Assembly: GCA_910579505.1 (NCBI GenBank)
Contig: CAJTTZ010000004.1
Location: forward strand, 1 to 64,000
Length of the DNA: 64,000 bases
From: an uncultured Lachnospiraceae bacterium
Lineage (GTDB): Bacteria > Bacillota > Clostridia > Lachnospirales > Lachnospiraceae
Direction of reading: 5' to 3'
Shown here: positions 42,499 to 51,270 of the stretch, piece after piece
How positions within the stretch are numbered: position 1 is the first letter of the stretch
Layout: each line of letters opens with the position of its first letter
The notes under the pieces: model-generated
The model's database searches: none
What the model saw: only the letters and a program-made list of their open reading frames with translations
Told to the model about the DNA's origin: nothing
Position numbers and translations under genes: made by a program

Positions 42499-44415
42499 TT
42501 ACATGATAAAATTCCACTCGATTTCCCCGGGCATCACTCCTTTCATATCCATCTTTCCACCGTCCCATACTGCCTCATATGTCTGCTGCTTATAGGAAAC
42601 GGTCTCTTTTCCCTTCTCCCCGTAAGCATATCCCCTGCATTTACCGTGGAAATCGCGCAGAATCACGCTGCCCTCCCTCACATACACAGGAAACTTCTCC
42701 TCCGCGTCAGACTGATACTTCCGCCCTCCTGTATATTTTTTCCCAGTAAAAAATCCAAACCAGTTCCCGGCGGGAAAATACAGCTCTCTCGTCTTTTGTC
42801 CCGCCTCCATAAGCGGCGCCACAAGGAGTTTATCCCCGAGCATATATGCATCCTCCACATCCAGGCAGTTTTCATCCTCCTGAAAACTATAAACCAGCGG
42901 GCGCATCATGGGCATATCGTCCGTCACCGCCTGTCCTGCCGTCTCATACAGGTAGGGCAAAAGTTCCATCCGCAGCTCGTGCCAATACCTGATCTCGTCA
43001 AGCAGCTCAGGCCGCCCATACACCTTGGCAATATTCCACGGGCTGCGCTCGTTGTTGCCTGTAATTCCCGGCATCAGCTCCTTAAACTGTCCTCCCTCCG
43101 GCTCCGAATGCCACTGCATCACCGGGCTAAAACACGCCATCTGCGTGGCGCGCAGATACAGATCCGGGTCCGGCAGCGCCCCTGCAAAACCGCCGATATC
43201 AAAACTCCAAAACGCCATACCTGACATGGCTGCCGAAAGTCCCGCTGTCAGTACACTCCTAAACTCTTCGTTGGTGGACTGATGATCCCCCGCCCAATGA
43301 ATCGGCGTCCGATGCGCCCCCGCATATCCCGCCCGGCTGAACAACACCTGGCCCTCCTGCAGGAATGCCGTGTAAGCGTTCAGATAATCCTGGCAGTACT
43401 GATTTTTTCCCTGTCTGCCCGTACTCCCGTCGGCAAAGAGGATCTGCTCCCGGTAGATAAATTCTCCACCGTCCGTCTTAAAGCCGTCCACCCCCATATC
43501 CGTCAAATACTGCCTTTTGTCAAACCAGAACGCCCTTGTCTCTTCCTTTGTAAAATCCGGAATCATAGATCCCGCAAACCAGTTCCCCTCTGGAATCTCA
43601 TAGGGTGTTCCGTCCCGGTTCATCACACAGAGGTTATTGCGCACCGCATACTCCCTGTCAAGCACAAGCTGCGAAGAATACGCCCCCTCCTGCGCCTTCC
43701 ACACCGGAATCTGCCAGAGCACCAGCCTGATGCCCTCCGCGTGCAGCCTGTCAATCATTCCCTTCGGATCACTCCAGAAGGCGCTTTTCGAAAAATCATA
43801 ATCCTCGTACCGTGCACGGCCCTGCTTCGCCTCATAATCCGCACCGTTCCAAATATAAAAAGTAGCCTCATCGCTCCATGCTTCCAGCACCATGACGCCT
43901 GCCGGAAAACGGTACTTTTTCAGATTGGCAAGCTGCTCCTCCACATCCTGTTCACAATTCCATCTGTTGGCCGATATCCACACGCCGAAAGCCCATGCCG
44001 GCGGCAGCTTGGGCTTTTCAAACAGCCCCGCGTAATCGTGCAATATCTCCCGCATACTCCCCAGAAACACATATACCGCCGCATCTTCCGGCATCTCGCA
44101 CCGAATTTTTTCCTGAAAGGAAAATACCGTCCGTTCCTTTGTATTCACATAAATCCCAAAACCTGCATCCGTCATGAAAAAGGGTGTCACGCAGTAACTG
44201 CACTCCCCCTGATTGCAAAACTTCTCCACCACCTCATTCACCACAGTCCGCCCCTTCTGGTTCAGGCAGTCAAACTTTTCCCCCATGCCGTACACACCGC
44301 CATACGCCGCCGAAATCACCAGGACGCCGCCGTCCCTCTCGATCTCGACGCTCCTGCCGCCCTGCACGGTCAACTGCTTTCTGTATTCCCTGCTCTCTAT
44401 CTTTTCCGCTATCAT
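42499..44415 (-). CDS. Glycoside hydrolase family 31, alpha-xylosidase-like
   Basis: 638 residues, cytoplasmic. The nucleophile is Asp315 in GVDGFKTDGGEF; the FKTDxGE form is that of YicI-type alpha-xylosidases and related GH31 enzymes rather than the WxDMNE form of the second GH31 in this operon. The acid/base Asp is in HWAGDHQSTNEEF. PPAWAFGVWISANRWNCEQD (about 138-157) matches. So the two GH31 enzymes probably attack different linkages of one imported saccharide. The gene begins 29 bases after lacI and likely shares its transcript. Confidence 0.9.
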   Translation of the reverse strand: MIAEKIESREYRKQLTVQGGRSVEIERDGGVLVISAAYGGVYGMGEKFDCLNQKGRTVVNEVVEKFCNQGECSYCVTPFFMTDAGFGIYVNTKERTVFSFQEKIRCEMPEDAAVYVFLGSMREILHDYAGLFEKPKLPPAWAFGVWISANRWNCEQDVEEQLANLKKYRFPAGVMVLEAWSDEATFYIWNGADYEAKQGRARYEDYDFSKSAFWSDPKGMIDRLHAEGIRLVLWQIPVWKAQEGAYSSQLVLDREYAVRNNLCVMNRDGTPYEIPEGNWFAGSMIPDFTKEETRAFWFDKRQYLTDMGVDGFKTDGGEFIYREQILFADGSTGRQGKNQYCQDYLNAYTAFLQEGQVLFSRAGYAGAHRTPIHWAGDHQSTNEEFRSVLTAGLSAAMSGMAFWSFDIGGFAGALPDPDLYLRATQMACFSPVMQWHSEPEGGQFKELMPGITGNNERSPWNIAKVYGRPELLDEIRYWHELRMELLPYLYETAGQAVTDDMPMMRPLVYSFQEDENCLDVEDAYMLGDKLLVAPLMEAGQKTRELYFPAGNWFGFFTGKKYTGGRKYQSDAEEKFPVYVREGSVILRDFHGKCRGYAYGEKGKETVSYKQQTYEAVWDGGKMDMKGVMPGEIEWNFIM

Positions 44416-44444
44416 CTATATGGCCGCACCTTTCCTGTAAATAA

Positions 44445-45467
44445 TTATGAAATCTCTCTTACGCTCTCCCGCTCAACCAGTTTCACTTCCATTACTTCTT
44501 CCACTCTCTCCATCTGGCGGTCCGCTATATTATCGAGCAAAAGCTCCACCGCCCTCTCCCCCTTTCGGGAAATAGGCTGCTGCATCGTAGTCAGCCCCGG
44601 CGTCGTATACTTTGACTCCTCCAAACCGTCAAACCCGATCACCGATATGTCTTCCGGCACACGTATTCCCTGCCTGTAAAAACCGCTCATCAGACCGACC
44701 GCCAAAATATCCGCACTGGCAACGACTGCCGTAATTCCGATATCCGCCCGCACAATACGCTCCGCAATGGTAACACCGCTCTCATAGGACACCACATCTT
44801 CAAACAAAAATTCATCCGAATAGGCAATCCCGTTTTTCCCAAGAGCCCTCCGATATCCGGCGAAACGTTTCTGCATCACTCCGTCCTCCTTAATGCTGCC
44901 GGAGGCAAAGGCTACCCTTTTATGTCCCTTCCTGATGACATAGTCAGTCTCACAGAAACACGCATATTCATCATCAATGCGAACCGCATGGAACCAATCG
45001 TTCTTGCAATAGCTGTCCACCAGAACTACCGGGACATCAAGCTCCTTGAGCTGATCCCAGAACCGGCTCTCATAGGTCCCCACAATAATGACGCCTGCAA
45101 GGTTCCGCTCCCGAATCAAATTCAGATAATCCTGCGTCATGTCTGTTGCCGATATCAGTACATGATATCCCTTTCGTCTCGTGGCAAACTCTATACTGCC
45201 GAGAAACTGGCTGTAAAAAGTGTTGTGAAACATCAGTTTACTTCCCGGCTCCGTCTGCGGAATCACAACGCCGATCAGCCTTGTATCTTTCCCCGAAAGT
45301 CCCCTGGCATTTAGATCCGGCACGAAGCCTGTCTCCTCGATCACTTTGAGCACCCGCTGCCTCGTCTCCTCGGATATTTTTTTCTTCCCGCTCAGCACAT
45401 AGGACACCGTCGCGTTGGACACCCCCGCAAGAGCAGCCACATCTCTGATTGTATACCGTTCTTTCAC
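44445..45467 (-). CDS. LacI family transcriptional regulator
   Basis: 340 residues from a GTG at 45467, placed by GGAGG 5 bases upstream. The helix-turn-helix and hinge are RYTIRDVAALAGVSNATVSY (about 4-23) and LNARGLSGKDT; the sugar-binding part contains LIGVVIPQTEPGS, DEYACFCETDYVIRKGHKRV and VIGFDGLEESKYTTPGLTTM. It should repress the downstream GH31/transport operon and its own gene until the imported sugar binds. A consensus promoter with an operator placed on its transcript start lies just upstream. Confidence 0.93.
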   Translation of the reverse strand: MKERYTIRDVAALAGVSNATVSYVLSGKKKISEETRQRVLKVIEETGFVPDLNARGLSGKDTRLIGVVIPQTEPGSKLMFHNTFYSQFLGSIEFATRRKGYHVLISATDMTQDYLNLIRERNLAGVIIVGTYESRFWDQLKELDVPVVLVDSYCKNDWFHAVRIDDEYACFCETDYVIRKGHKRVAFASGSIKEDGVMQKRFAGYRRALGKNGIAYSDEFLFEDVVSYESGVTIAERIVRADIGITAVVASADILAVGLMSGFYRQGIRVPEDISVIGFDGLEESKYTTPGLTTMQQPISRKGERAVELLLDNIADRQMERVEEVMEVKLVERESVREIS

Positions 45468-45488
45468 AACAACCTCCAATTTTCAAGT

Positions 45489-45502
45489 GGTTAACCGTTT
45501 CA
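45489..45502 (-). promoter_or_regulatory. Predicted LacI-family operator at lacI promoter
   Basis: On the plus strand GGTTAACCGTTTCA, the same 14 bases as on the minus strand at 42491-42478, in opposite orientation. It begins 9 bases downstream of the -10 hexamer, over the expected start of transcription, a position that suits autorepression. Confidence 0.75.
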
Positions 45503-45511
45503 CTTATATAA

Positions 45512-45539
45512 ATTATACAACATTGTTTTCATTTGTCAA
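45512..45539 (-). promoter_or_regulatory. Consensus promoter of lacI operon
   Basis: On the minus strand a perfect TTGACA (45539-45534), 16-base spacer and perfect TATAAT (45517-45512). Confidence 0.85.
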
Positions 45540-45730
45540 TGGGAATTCTATCCTTTTTATATTCTCATAATAAAATAAATGAAAAAAGATTTAAATATAC
45601 CACATAACATTTTGATACCATCGAGTCGATACATGATTTAATAGGCATCGGACAGCATGCCGGCATGACCGGCGGGATGGCAGAAGTTCCATGCAGCCAA
45701 TTATACCGATTATTCTGTGAAGGAGCAGAC

Positions 45731-46414
45731 ATGACCAGAGAAACTTACTCTTTATTGGAAAACTATATGCTTTCCTGCATGGACGACAGTGCCCATGACA
45801 GGGAACACGTCTACCGGGTCCTGTATTATGCGCTGGAAATCGCAGCGACACTGAAAGACGTGGATTACAGCGTCCTGATCGCTGCCTGTCTGCTGCACGA
45901 CATCGGGCGGAAGGAACAGTTTGAGGATCCGTCGCTCTGCCATGCGGCTGTGGGAAGTGAAAAGGCGTTCTCTTTCCTGATGGAACACGGCTTTTCCAAA
46001 GAATATGCAGAGCGGGTCAGACAGTGTATTATGACCCACCGGTACCGGGAAAACAATCCGCCACAGACTCTGGAAGCCAAGATTCTGTTTGACGCGGACA
46101 AGCTGGACGTAACCGGCGCCATGGGGATCGCCCGCACTTTGATTTACAAGGGCATCGTCTCTGAACCGCTGTACTCTCTCCTGCCGGACGGCACCGTGTC
46201 GGACGGGGAAGGTGACGACGCGCCCTCCTTCTTTCAGGAGTACAAATATAAACTGGAACATCTCTATAACCGCTTTTATACGGAAAAAGCCGCCTCTCTC
46301 GCCAAAGAAAGACGGCAGGCTGCCATGGATTTTTATAACTGTCTTTACCGGGAAGCGGCATCCGCTTATGGGGAAGGGCGGAATGCACTTGCCGGACTTC
46401 TCACAGATTCATAG
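45731..46414 (+). CDS. HD domain-containing phosphohydrolase
   Basis: 227 residues from the ATG at 45731, 6 bases after AAGGAG. HD metal-site residues: His26 in HDREHVYRV, His56-Asp57 in CLLHDIGR, His and Asp in MTHRYREN and LFDADKLDVTGA. This is the YedJ/YpgQ-like group of small HD hydrolases, which act on nucleotides or other phosphates; the substrate is not evident. Cytoplasmic. It is the only plus-strand gene between lacI and the macrodomain gene, and is divergent from lacI. Confidence 0.85.
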   Translation: MTRETYSLLENYMLSCMDDSAHDREHVYRVLYYALEIAATLKDVDYSVLIAACLLHDIGRKEQFEDPSLCHAAVGSEKAFSFLMEHGFSKEYAERVRQCIMTHRYRENNPPQTLEAKILFDADKLDVTGAMGIARTLIYKGIVSEPLYSLLPDGTVSDGEGDDAPSFFQEYKYKLEHLYNRFYTEKAASLAKERRQAAMDFYNCLYREAASAYGEGRNALAGLLTDS

Positions 46415-46468
46415 CCTGCATTCTATCCATTTCAGCAGCCTTTGGGCTGGAATATAGATTGGACATGA

Positions 46469-47362
46469 TTAGAATGACCGAAATATCTTCTCGTATATTT
46501 CCCGGTCATCATCTTTAAATACGTTAAATATAACACGGTCCATCACATCTTTATGGGTTGCCATAAAATCTGTCACAACTTTAACCGCAATCTCCGCTGC
46601 CTCCTCGTTCGGAAAGTGGAACTCACCCGTGGAGATACAGCAGAAAGCCACAGACCGAATGTTGTTTTCCGCACAGCATTGCAGAACGCTCTCATAGCAT
46701 CGGCGCAAGTCTTCTCTCAATGCGTCTGTCAGCTCCCCGTACACAATCGGACCCACAGTGTGAATCACATAATCGCATGGCAGATTGTATGCCTTCGTCA
46801 ACAAAGCCGTCCCGACAGGCTCCTCATACTGCCTGCCATGACGCATCCGCTTTTCTCGCATAATCCGGCTGCACTCCTCCCGAAGCTGCATCCCCGCCGC
46901 GCTGTGAATCGCATTGTCAATGCACCTGTGGCACGGAATAAAACAGCCGAGCATCTGCGAGTTGGCGGCGTTCACGATGGCTCCCGTCTGCAGTCGCGTG
47001 ATATCGCCCTGCCAGAGAGAGATTTTGTCCAAAAAATCCGCCTGCATTCTGCCGCCAAGTCGGTAAACGCGCTCCCCGCCGCAAAGAGTCTGCCCTGCCC
47101 AGTCCTGTCCGCCGTACTGCCCCTGTATCGTAGGGATCTCTGCGAGCGTCACAATTCCCTTCTCGTCACGCTCCCGCCGCAGATAATCGTCCTGCGCCGA
47201 CAGAAGCGCTTCGGAGAGCCCTCCCGGCATACGGATATTCATAAGGGAGCGAATCGTCTGCTTCTTCTGCACTGTACTGTAATCTTCCGTCACCAGATCC
47301 TTGTACTCGGCCGAATCCTCTTTCAGCAGTTTCAGTAATTTATCTGTTTTCGTTTGTTCCAT
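46469..47362 (-). CDS. Zinc-macrodomain protein-ADP-ribose hydrolase
   Basis: 297 residues. A helical N-terminal region (1-105) precedes the macrodomain. The ADP-ribose loop IVNAANSQMLGC (about 129-140) runs into the zinc-site motif CFIPCHRCIDNAIH typical of the Zn-Macro class, and ISTGEFHFPNEEAAEIAV (about 244-261) forms the second loop. DYVIHTVGP matches. These enzymes remove ADP-ribose from proteins modified by SirTM sirtuins and are encoded beside them in Firmicutes and fungi. Here the sirtuin gene lies 170 bases upstream on the same strand. Confidence 0.92.
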   Translation of the reverse strand: MEQTKTDKLLKLLKEDSAEYKDLVTEDYSTVQKKQTIRSLMNIRMPGGLSEALLSAQDDYLRRERDEKGIVTLAEIPTIQGQYGGQDWAGQTLCGGERVYRLGGRMQADFLDKISLWQGDITRLQTGAIVNAANSQMLGCFIPCHRCIDNAIHSAAGMQLREECSRIMREKRMRHGRQYEEPVGTALLTKAYNLPCDYVIHTVGPIVYGELTDALREDLRRCYESVLQCCAENNIRSVAFCCISTGEFHFPNEEAAEIAVKVVTDFMATHKDVMDRVIFNVFKDDDREIYEKIFRSF

Positions 47363-47532
47363 CCTGCCACTCCCTGTTTTTGTGCAAATACATACTTTTC
47401 AGTAATCTCATTCTACTATAAGCAGAATCTCATCTCAATATGCCGTTCCTACTTTTTGTGAATTTACACATTTTTATGTAATGCTAAAGCAACACGGAAA
47501 ATCGGATAAACAAAATAATTGACTCTGTTGTC

Positions 47533-48555
47533 TTATAATTGTTCGAGTACCTTCCCAATATCTGCATTGATACAGATGGAGCGGTCTCTGATTTCCGTTG
47601 ATGCGCAGGCTTCCCCTAAATTGACACAGGCATAGGTTGCCTTTGGATTCCCCTCTGTCATTCTCCAGAAAGAAAATTTCACTATGCCGGGAGTGTTATA
47701 TCCCACTCCAAGCTCTAAAAAAACAGTCCTCTTATCCATACACTTTTCCAGAAACGTCTCGTACCGGCCAGCCGCCAGATACCACCCCTCATCCTGCACA
47801 AAGGTATCGTCCGCCCGCAGGTTCATGCTCATGGGCTTACCGCACACCGGGCAGTACGGAACCAGTTCGTCAGGCACTTCCATCGAAGGCCTAATGCCTT
47901 CCGGCACGTAAAGACTGCCGTCCGACATGTACAAAGTGTCCGACCGACCCAATCCGCCCGCTGTCCGACTCGGACCATCTCCTGCCTGACGCACATTACC
48001 CGTCGGCACACCCAGACAACCGCCCTGCACAATTCGAAATCCCTGCGCCTCCACCATCGCGCGCACCGTCTCTACGTTGTCATATGTTCTGTCATGGCAG
48101 GGCCCGCTGCACTGGAACAAACCGTAATCCCCCTGCGTGTAATACAGCCGCTCCTTGTCAAATCCTGCCTTCTGGAAACAGTGATCCACATTTGTGGTGA
48201 GCACAAAATAGTCCTTATCCTTCACAAGTTCATACAGCTTCTGATACACCGGCTTTGGCGGATCCATATATCGGTTTACATAAATATATCTCGACCAGTA
48301 TGCCCAGTGCTCAGACAAAGTCGGAAACGGATAAAAACCGCCGGAATACATATCTCTGAAACCGTACTTGTCGATAAAGTCCTGAAAATATTTGTGAAAA
48401 CGCTCTCCCGTATAGGTAAAGCCCGCCGCCGTGGAAAGTCCTGCGCCCGCGCCGATCACCACCGCCTCCGCGCTTTCTACCGCATTTCTTATCTGCTCAA
48501 TCTTCCCGCCCTTTTCAGACTTTTCCCGTCTACCGCCGCCAATTTTTCCCGTCAT
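47533..48555 (-). CDS. SIR2 family protein of the SirTM (class M) group
   Basis: 340 residues from the ATG at 48555 behind GGGGGAG. The NAD-binding start is VIGAGAGLSTAAGFTYTGER (about 36-55), then FYPFPTLSEHWAYWSRY, TTNVDHCFQKAGFD, zinc cysteines CSGPC and CPVCG, DDTFVQDEGWYLAAGRY and FLELGVGYNTPGIVKFSFWR. SirTM enzymes are protein mono-ADP-ribosyltransferases that, in known cases, modify a lipoylated GcvH-like carrier encoded next to them. Neither that carrier nor its lipoate ligase is in the window. Odd: about 45 residues (GNVRQAGDGPSRTAGGLGRS and on) lie between the catalytic core and the CPVC zinc pair, more than expected. Confidence 0.88.
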   Translation of the reverse strand: MTGKIGGGRREKSEKGGKIEQIRNAVESAEAVVIGAGAGLSTAAGFTYTGERFHKYFQDFIDKYGFRDMYSGGFYPFPTLSEHWAYWSRYIYVNRYMDPPKPVYQKLYELVKDKDYFVLTTNVDHCFQKAGFDKERLYYTQGDYGLFQCSGPCHDRTYDNVETVRAMVEAQGFRIVQGGCLGVPTGNVRQAGDGPSRTAGGLGRSDTLYMSDGSLYVPEGIRPSMEVPDELVPYCPVCGKPMSMNLRADDTFVQDEGWYLAAGRYETFLEKCMDKRTVFLELGVGYNTPGIVKFSFWRMTEGNPKATYACVNLGEACASTEIRDRSICINADIGKVLEQL

Positions 48556-48615
48556 CCCATTCTCCCCCTTCTGCCGCCGGTTTTGCCTCTGCGCACAATA
48601 TACGCCCCATTCCGG

Positions 48616-49230
48616 CTATTCTCTCATTTCAACCGCCTTCACGGGACAATGCTCCTTGCAGCTCCCGCAGTGCAGGCAGTGTTCCTGCTCGATCACAAAC
48701 GGTTTCCCTTCACGGATACATAACTGCGGGCAGTGCTTTACACAGGTTCCGCAGCCGATACAGCGCCCTGAAATCCGATACCCCTTGGCCGGGACAGAAG
48801 CGCCGCCCATGGAATAGGTCTCACGGAAAATGGGACGTACACCCAGATTGAAGTATTCCGCCGCCCCTTCCTTTATGGCAAAAACAATCCCGATATCTCT
48901 CGTCCGGCCGGGATATACATTGGCAAGATAAGGCTGTTCCTCAAATATCGTGTCGATCCACTTCTCCTGTTCATCTTCCGCCACAGGGTATGCCCTCCCC
49001 GAAAGCCGGATCATCTCTTTGTATTTGGTGTAGCCTAGTATCTGCACCCGCCCGTCATGAAGCAGCTGTCTGCAGAAATCCTTCCCTCTCGCCGTAAAAA
49101 AATACAAGCCGTCCTTCTCATAGTGAATGGCGCTTATATTACGGATCTGCGGAGCCCCGTCCCCGTCCACCGTCGCAAAGTTTAACACGCCCACCCGCTG
49201 CAGCTTTTCCAGACAAATCTGTAAATCCAT
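48616..49230 (-). CDS. Pyridoxamine 5'-phosphate oxidase-like flavin protein fused to two [4Fe-4S] clusters
   Basis: 204 residues from the ATG at 49230 behind AAGGAGGTGACGG. The N-terminal 130 residues form the split-barrel FMN-binding domain (GVLNFATVDGDGAPQIRNIS, LYFFTARGKDFC). The C-terminus has two ferredoxin motifs, CIGCGTCVKHCP and CLHCGSCKEHCP, each binding one 4Fe-4S cluster. Such fusions are electron-transfer proteins of anaerobes. The gene starts 8 bases after the nitroreductase gene, so the pair probably forms one redox unit, and the sirtuin gene follows 60 bases later. Confidence 0.9.
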   Translation of the reverse strand: MDLQICLEKLQRVGVLNFATVDGDGAPQIRNISAIHYEKDGLYFFTARGKDFCRQLLHDGRVQILGYTKYKEMIRLSGRAYPVAEDEQEKWIDTIFEEQPYLANVYPGRTRDIGIVFAIKEGAAEYFNLGVRPIFRETYSMGGASVPAKGYRISGRCIGCGTCVKHCPQLCIREGKPFVIEQEHCLHCGSCKEHCPVKAVEMRE

Positions 49231-49238
49231 TGCACCCG

Positions 49239-49835
49239 TCACCTCCTTATGATTCTTCCTTCCCTCCGCTCTTTTGCCTTCGGCGCCTGCGCATCCTTCG
49301 GATGTCCAAGCAGCACATGCACAGCCGCATAATAGTCTGTCCTGACGTCCCACTCCCTCAGTACTTCCTGCCCGAACGGATCACGAAAAGAGTCCCACGC
49401 CGAACCGATAAAGCACCCTCCGATTCCAAGGGCATGAGCGGCGAGCAGCATATTTTCCGCCGCCGCGCTGGCGTCGTACGGTCCGTAGAGAAAATCCTTC
49501 GGGACAAATAATGTAATCACCGTCGGCGCGTCATAAAAGGCATTCATGATGCCCGGGTCGTCGGCAATGCTCGACTGCTCCCTCGAAATATACACAGTAT
49601 CCGTTGACGTTCTGACATGGGAGTTTGCCCTCTTAATCCTTCCCAGCTTTTCATTGACCTCCCTATTCTGGGACACTACAAACAGCACGCCCTGTCTGCC
49701 GCCGGCACTCGGCGCGTACAGCCCTGCCTCCAGTACTGTCTGCAGTTCCTCCTCCCCAATCTGCCGGTCAAGAAAGCGGCGGATGGTCCTCCTTGTCAAC
49801 ATGTTATCTATGACGGCGTCTTTTGCATCTGTCAT
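49239..49835 (-). CDS. Nitroreductase family protein
   Basis: 198 residues from the ATG at 49835, 8 bases after AGGAGGAAA. TRRTIRRFLDRQIGEEELQT (about 14-33) is the FMN-binding start of the family, followed by AGLYAPSAGGRQGVLFVV and LAAHALGIGGCFIGSAWDS (about 132-150). Such enzymes reduce nitro, quinone or flavin substrates with NAD(P)H. It is followed at once by the flavin/ferredoxin gene. Upstream, tandem 114-bp repeats fill the space to the radical SAM gene. Confidence 0.9.
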   Translation of the reverse strand: MTDAKDAVIDNMLTRRTIRRFLDRQIGEEELQTVLEAGLYAPSAGGRQGVLFVVSQNREVNEKLGRIKRANSHVRTSTDTVYISREQSSIADDPGIMNAFYDAPTVITLFVPKDFLYGPYDASAAAENMLLAAHALGIGGCFIGSAWDSFRDPFGQEVLREWDVRTDYYAAVHVLLGHPKDAQAPKAKERREGRIIRR

Positions 49836-49859
49836 TCTGGTTTCCTCCTTCCTAAAGTG

Positions 49860-50180
49860 AGCTAGCTCCTGTTCCTCCTCTACTTTTCTCGCTTGACGGC
49901 TGTCGCCGTATACTCCAGCAATCGCGAACAGGTTCGTGAGCAAGCTCCCGCCCCTCCTCTACTTTTCTCGCCATGCCAAGCTCGATTTCGCTTCGCTCCA
50001 TCTCGCTTGACAGCTGTCGCCGTATAGATCGCTCGCCATAAGCAGAGCAGTGAGCTAGCTCCCGCCCCTCCTCTACTTTTCTCGCCATGCCAAGCTCGAT
50101 TTCGCTTCGCTCCATCTCGCTTGACGGCTGTCGCCGTATAGATCGCTCGCCATAAGCAGAGCAGTGAGCTAGCTCCCTGC
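49860..50180 (-). repeat. Tandem 114-bp repeats, two full copies and one partial
   Basis: Full units run 49944-50057 and 50058-50171 and differ by very few bases; a shortened, diverged copy fills 49860-49943. On the minus strand each unit holds an RBS-like AGAGGAGGGG, and because 114 is a multiple of three it reads open as a 38-residue repeat with ERSEIELGMARKVEEGRELA. I treat the 128-codon frame at 49852..50238 as a by-product, not a gene. Short self-complementary parts suggest stem-loops in RNA. Confidence 0.85.
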
Positions 50181-50185
50181 TCTGC

Positions 50186-51238
50186 TTATGTCTCCCGCTC
50201 TGCATGGCTCGTAGCTTTCCAACACTGTGGATCCTCATCGTAGAAATCCCCGTGTGCCCCGCTTGCTACGGCGGGACAGCCCCTGCACCATGCCTTCAGC
50301 TCACATTTCGCGCATTTTTTAAATTTATCATAATCGCGGTACCGCTCCATCTGGCACACCCACACATCGGAGAGCCTGTCTTCAAAGATGTTTGCCACTT
50401 TGCTGTTCTGTACCCGCCTGCAGGCGTAAATATCGCCGTTTGGCAGGATCGTTATATGACAGTTCCCGCAGTTGCATCCGCCGTAGATAACGCCCTCCTC
50501 CGCATCTGCCGGAATTTTAAATTCGCCGGTTTCATACTCGTACAGCGTCCACAGATGGTCCTTTTTGTTAAAGTAAGTCTCACAGCCTGCAGCCTCGTAC
50601 TCCTTAAACTTTTTGTCACATACCGCAAGGAGCTCCCGGTATTCCATCGGTGTCATCCCTGTATCCTTCTCCCCGCTGGTAGGACAGTACCTGGCGAAGG
50701 CGAACACATCCGCCTTATGTTCCACAACTGTGTCGATAATATCCGGGATCTCCTTGATATTTGTCCCCGACACCGTAGTCATGATTACCGCCCGGATGCC
50801 CGCCCGTTTCAGACAGCCGATCTTTTCCAGTGTCAAGTCGAAGGAGCCGGGCTTTCTAAACCAGTCGTGAGTCTCTCTCATCCCGTCAAGTGAAAGCTGG
50901 TATTTCTGGCAGCCATACTCTTTCATTCTCCTGCACACCTCGTCATTCAGGTGAAAAGGATTGCCGAGAATCGTAAAGGGAATGTCCTTACTTTTCAAAA
51001 GCTCCAAAAGCCGCCAGAAATCCGGGTGCAGAATGGGGTCGCCGCCCGTGATGTAAAAATACGGCAGTCTGTGATATACCTCACAGAAATCCTCACATGC
51101 CGCCACGACCTCCTGCATCTGCTCCCAGTCCATGGCATCCAAATTTTTACAGTTGTTCTCAGAAAAAATATAACAGTGTTTGCACCTCTGATCGCAGTCA
51201 TCCGTGATGTGCCACTGAAAGGCAAAATATTCGCTCAT
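50186..51238 (-). CDS. Radical SAM/SPASM enzyme of the ACGX peptide system
   Basis: 350 residues from the ATG at 51238 behind GGGGGAC. The radical SAM cluster motif is Cys15-x3-Cys19-x2-Cys22 (DDCDQRCKHC), with YITGGDPILHPDF (about 67-79) for SAM binding. The C-terminal SPASM domain has GGCNCGNCHITILPNGD, YACRRV, CAKCELKAWCRGCPA and a last Cys in DPQCW, for two extra 4Fe-4S clusters. Enzymes of this type install crosslinks, often thioether, in ribosomal peptides. The precursor gene, with ACG repeats, is directly upstream; I recognise the pair as the ACGX system. The product is unknown to me. Confidence 0.9.
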   Translation of the reverse strand: MSEYFAFQWHITDDCDQRCKHCYIFSENNCKNLDAMDWEQMQEVVAACEDFCEVYHRLPYFYITGGDPILHPDFWRLLELLKSKDIPFTILGNPFHLNDEVCRRMKEYGCQKYQLSLDGMRETHDWFRKPGSFDLTLEKIGCLKRAGIRAVIMTTVSGTNIKEIPDIIDTVVEHKADVFAFARYCPTSGEKDTGMTPMEYRELLAVCDKKFKEYEAAGCETYFNKKDHLWTLYEYETGEFKIPADAEEGVIYGGCNCGNCHITILPNGDIYACRRVQNSKVANIFEDRLSDVWVCQMERYRDYDKFKKCAKCELKAWCRGCPAVASGAHGDFYDEDPQCWKATSHAERET

Positions 51239-51270
51239 GATTTCGTCCCCCTGTATTGTTTGCTGCAGGC

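Noticed and set aside
43282..44679. 465-codon open frame on the plus strand
   Set aside because: Antisense to the GH31 and lacI genes; composition is that of a shadow frame.
49860..50180. CRISPR array
   Set aside because: Repeats are 114 bp, directly abutting, without unique spacers, and no cas genes are near.
49852..50238. 128-codon open frame as a real gene
   Set aside because: It is made almost entirely of the tandem repeat, overlaps the radical SAM gene's end in another frame and resembles no protein family; kept only as a repeat.
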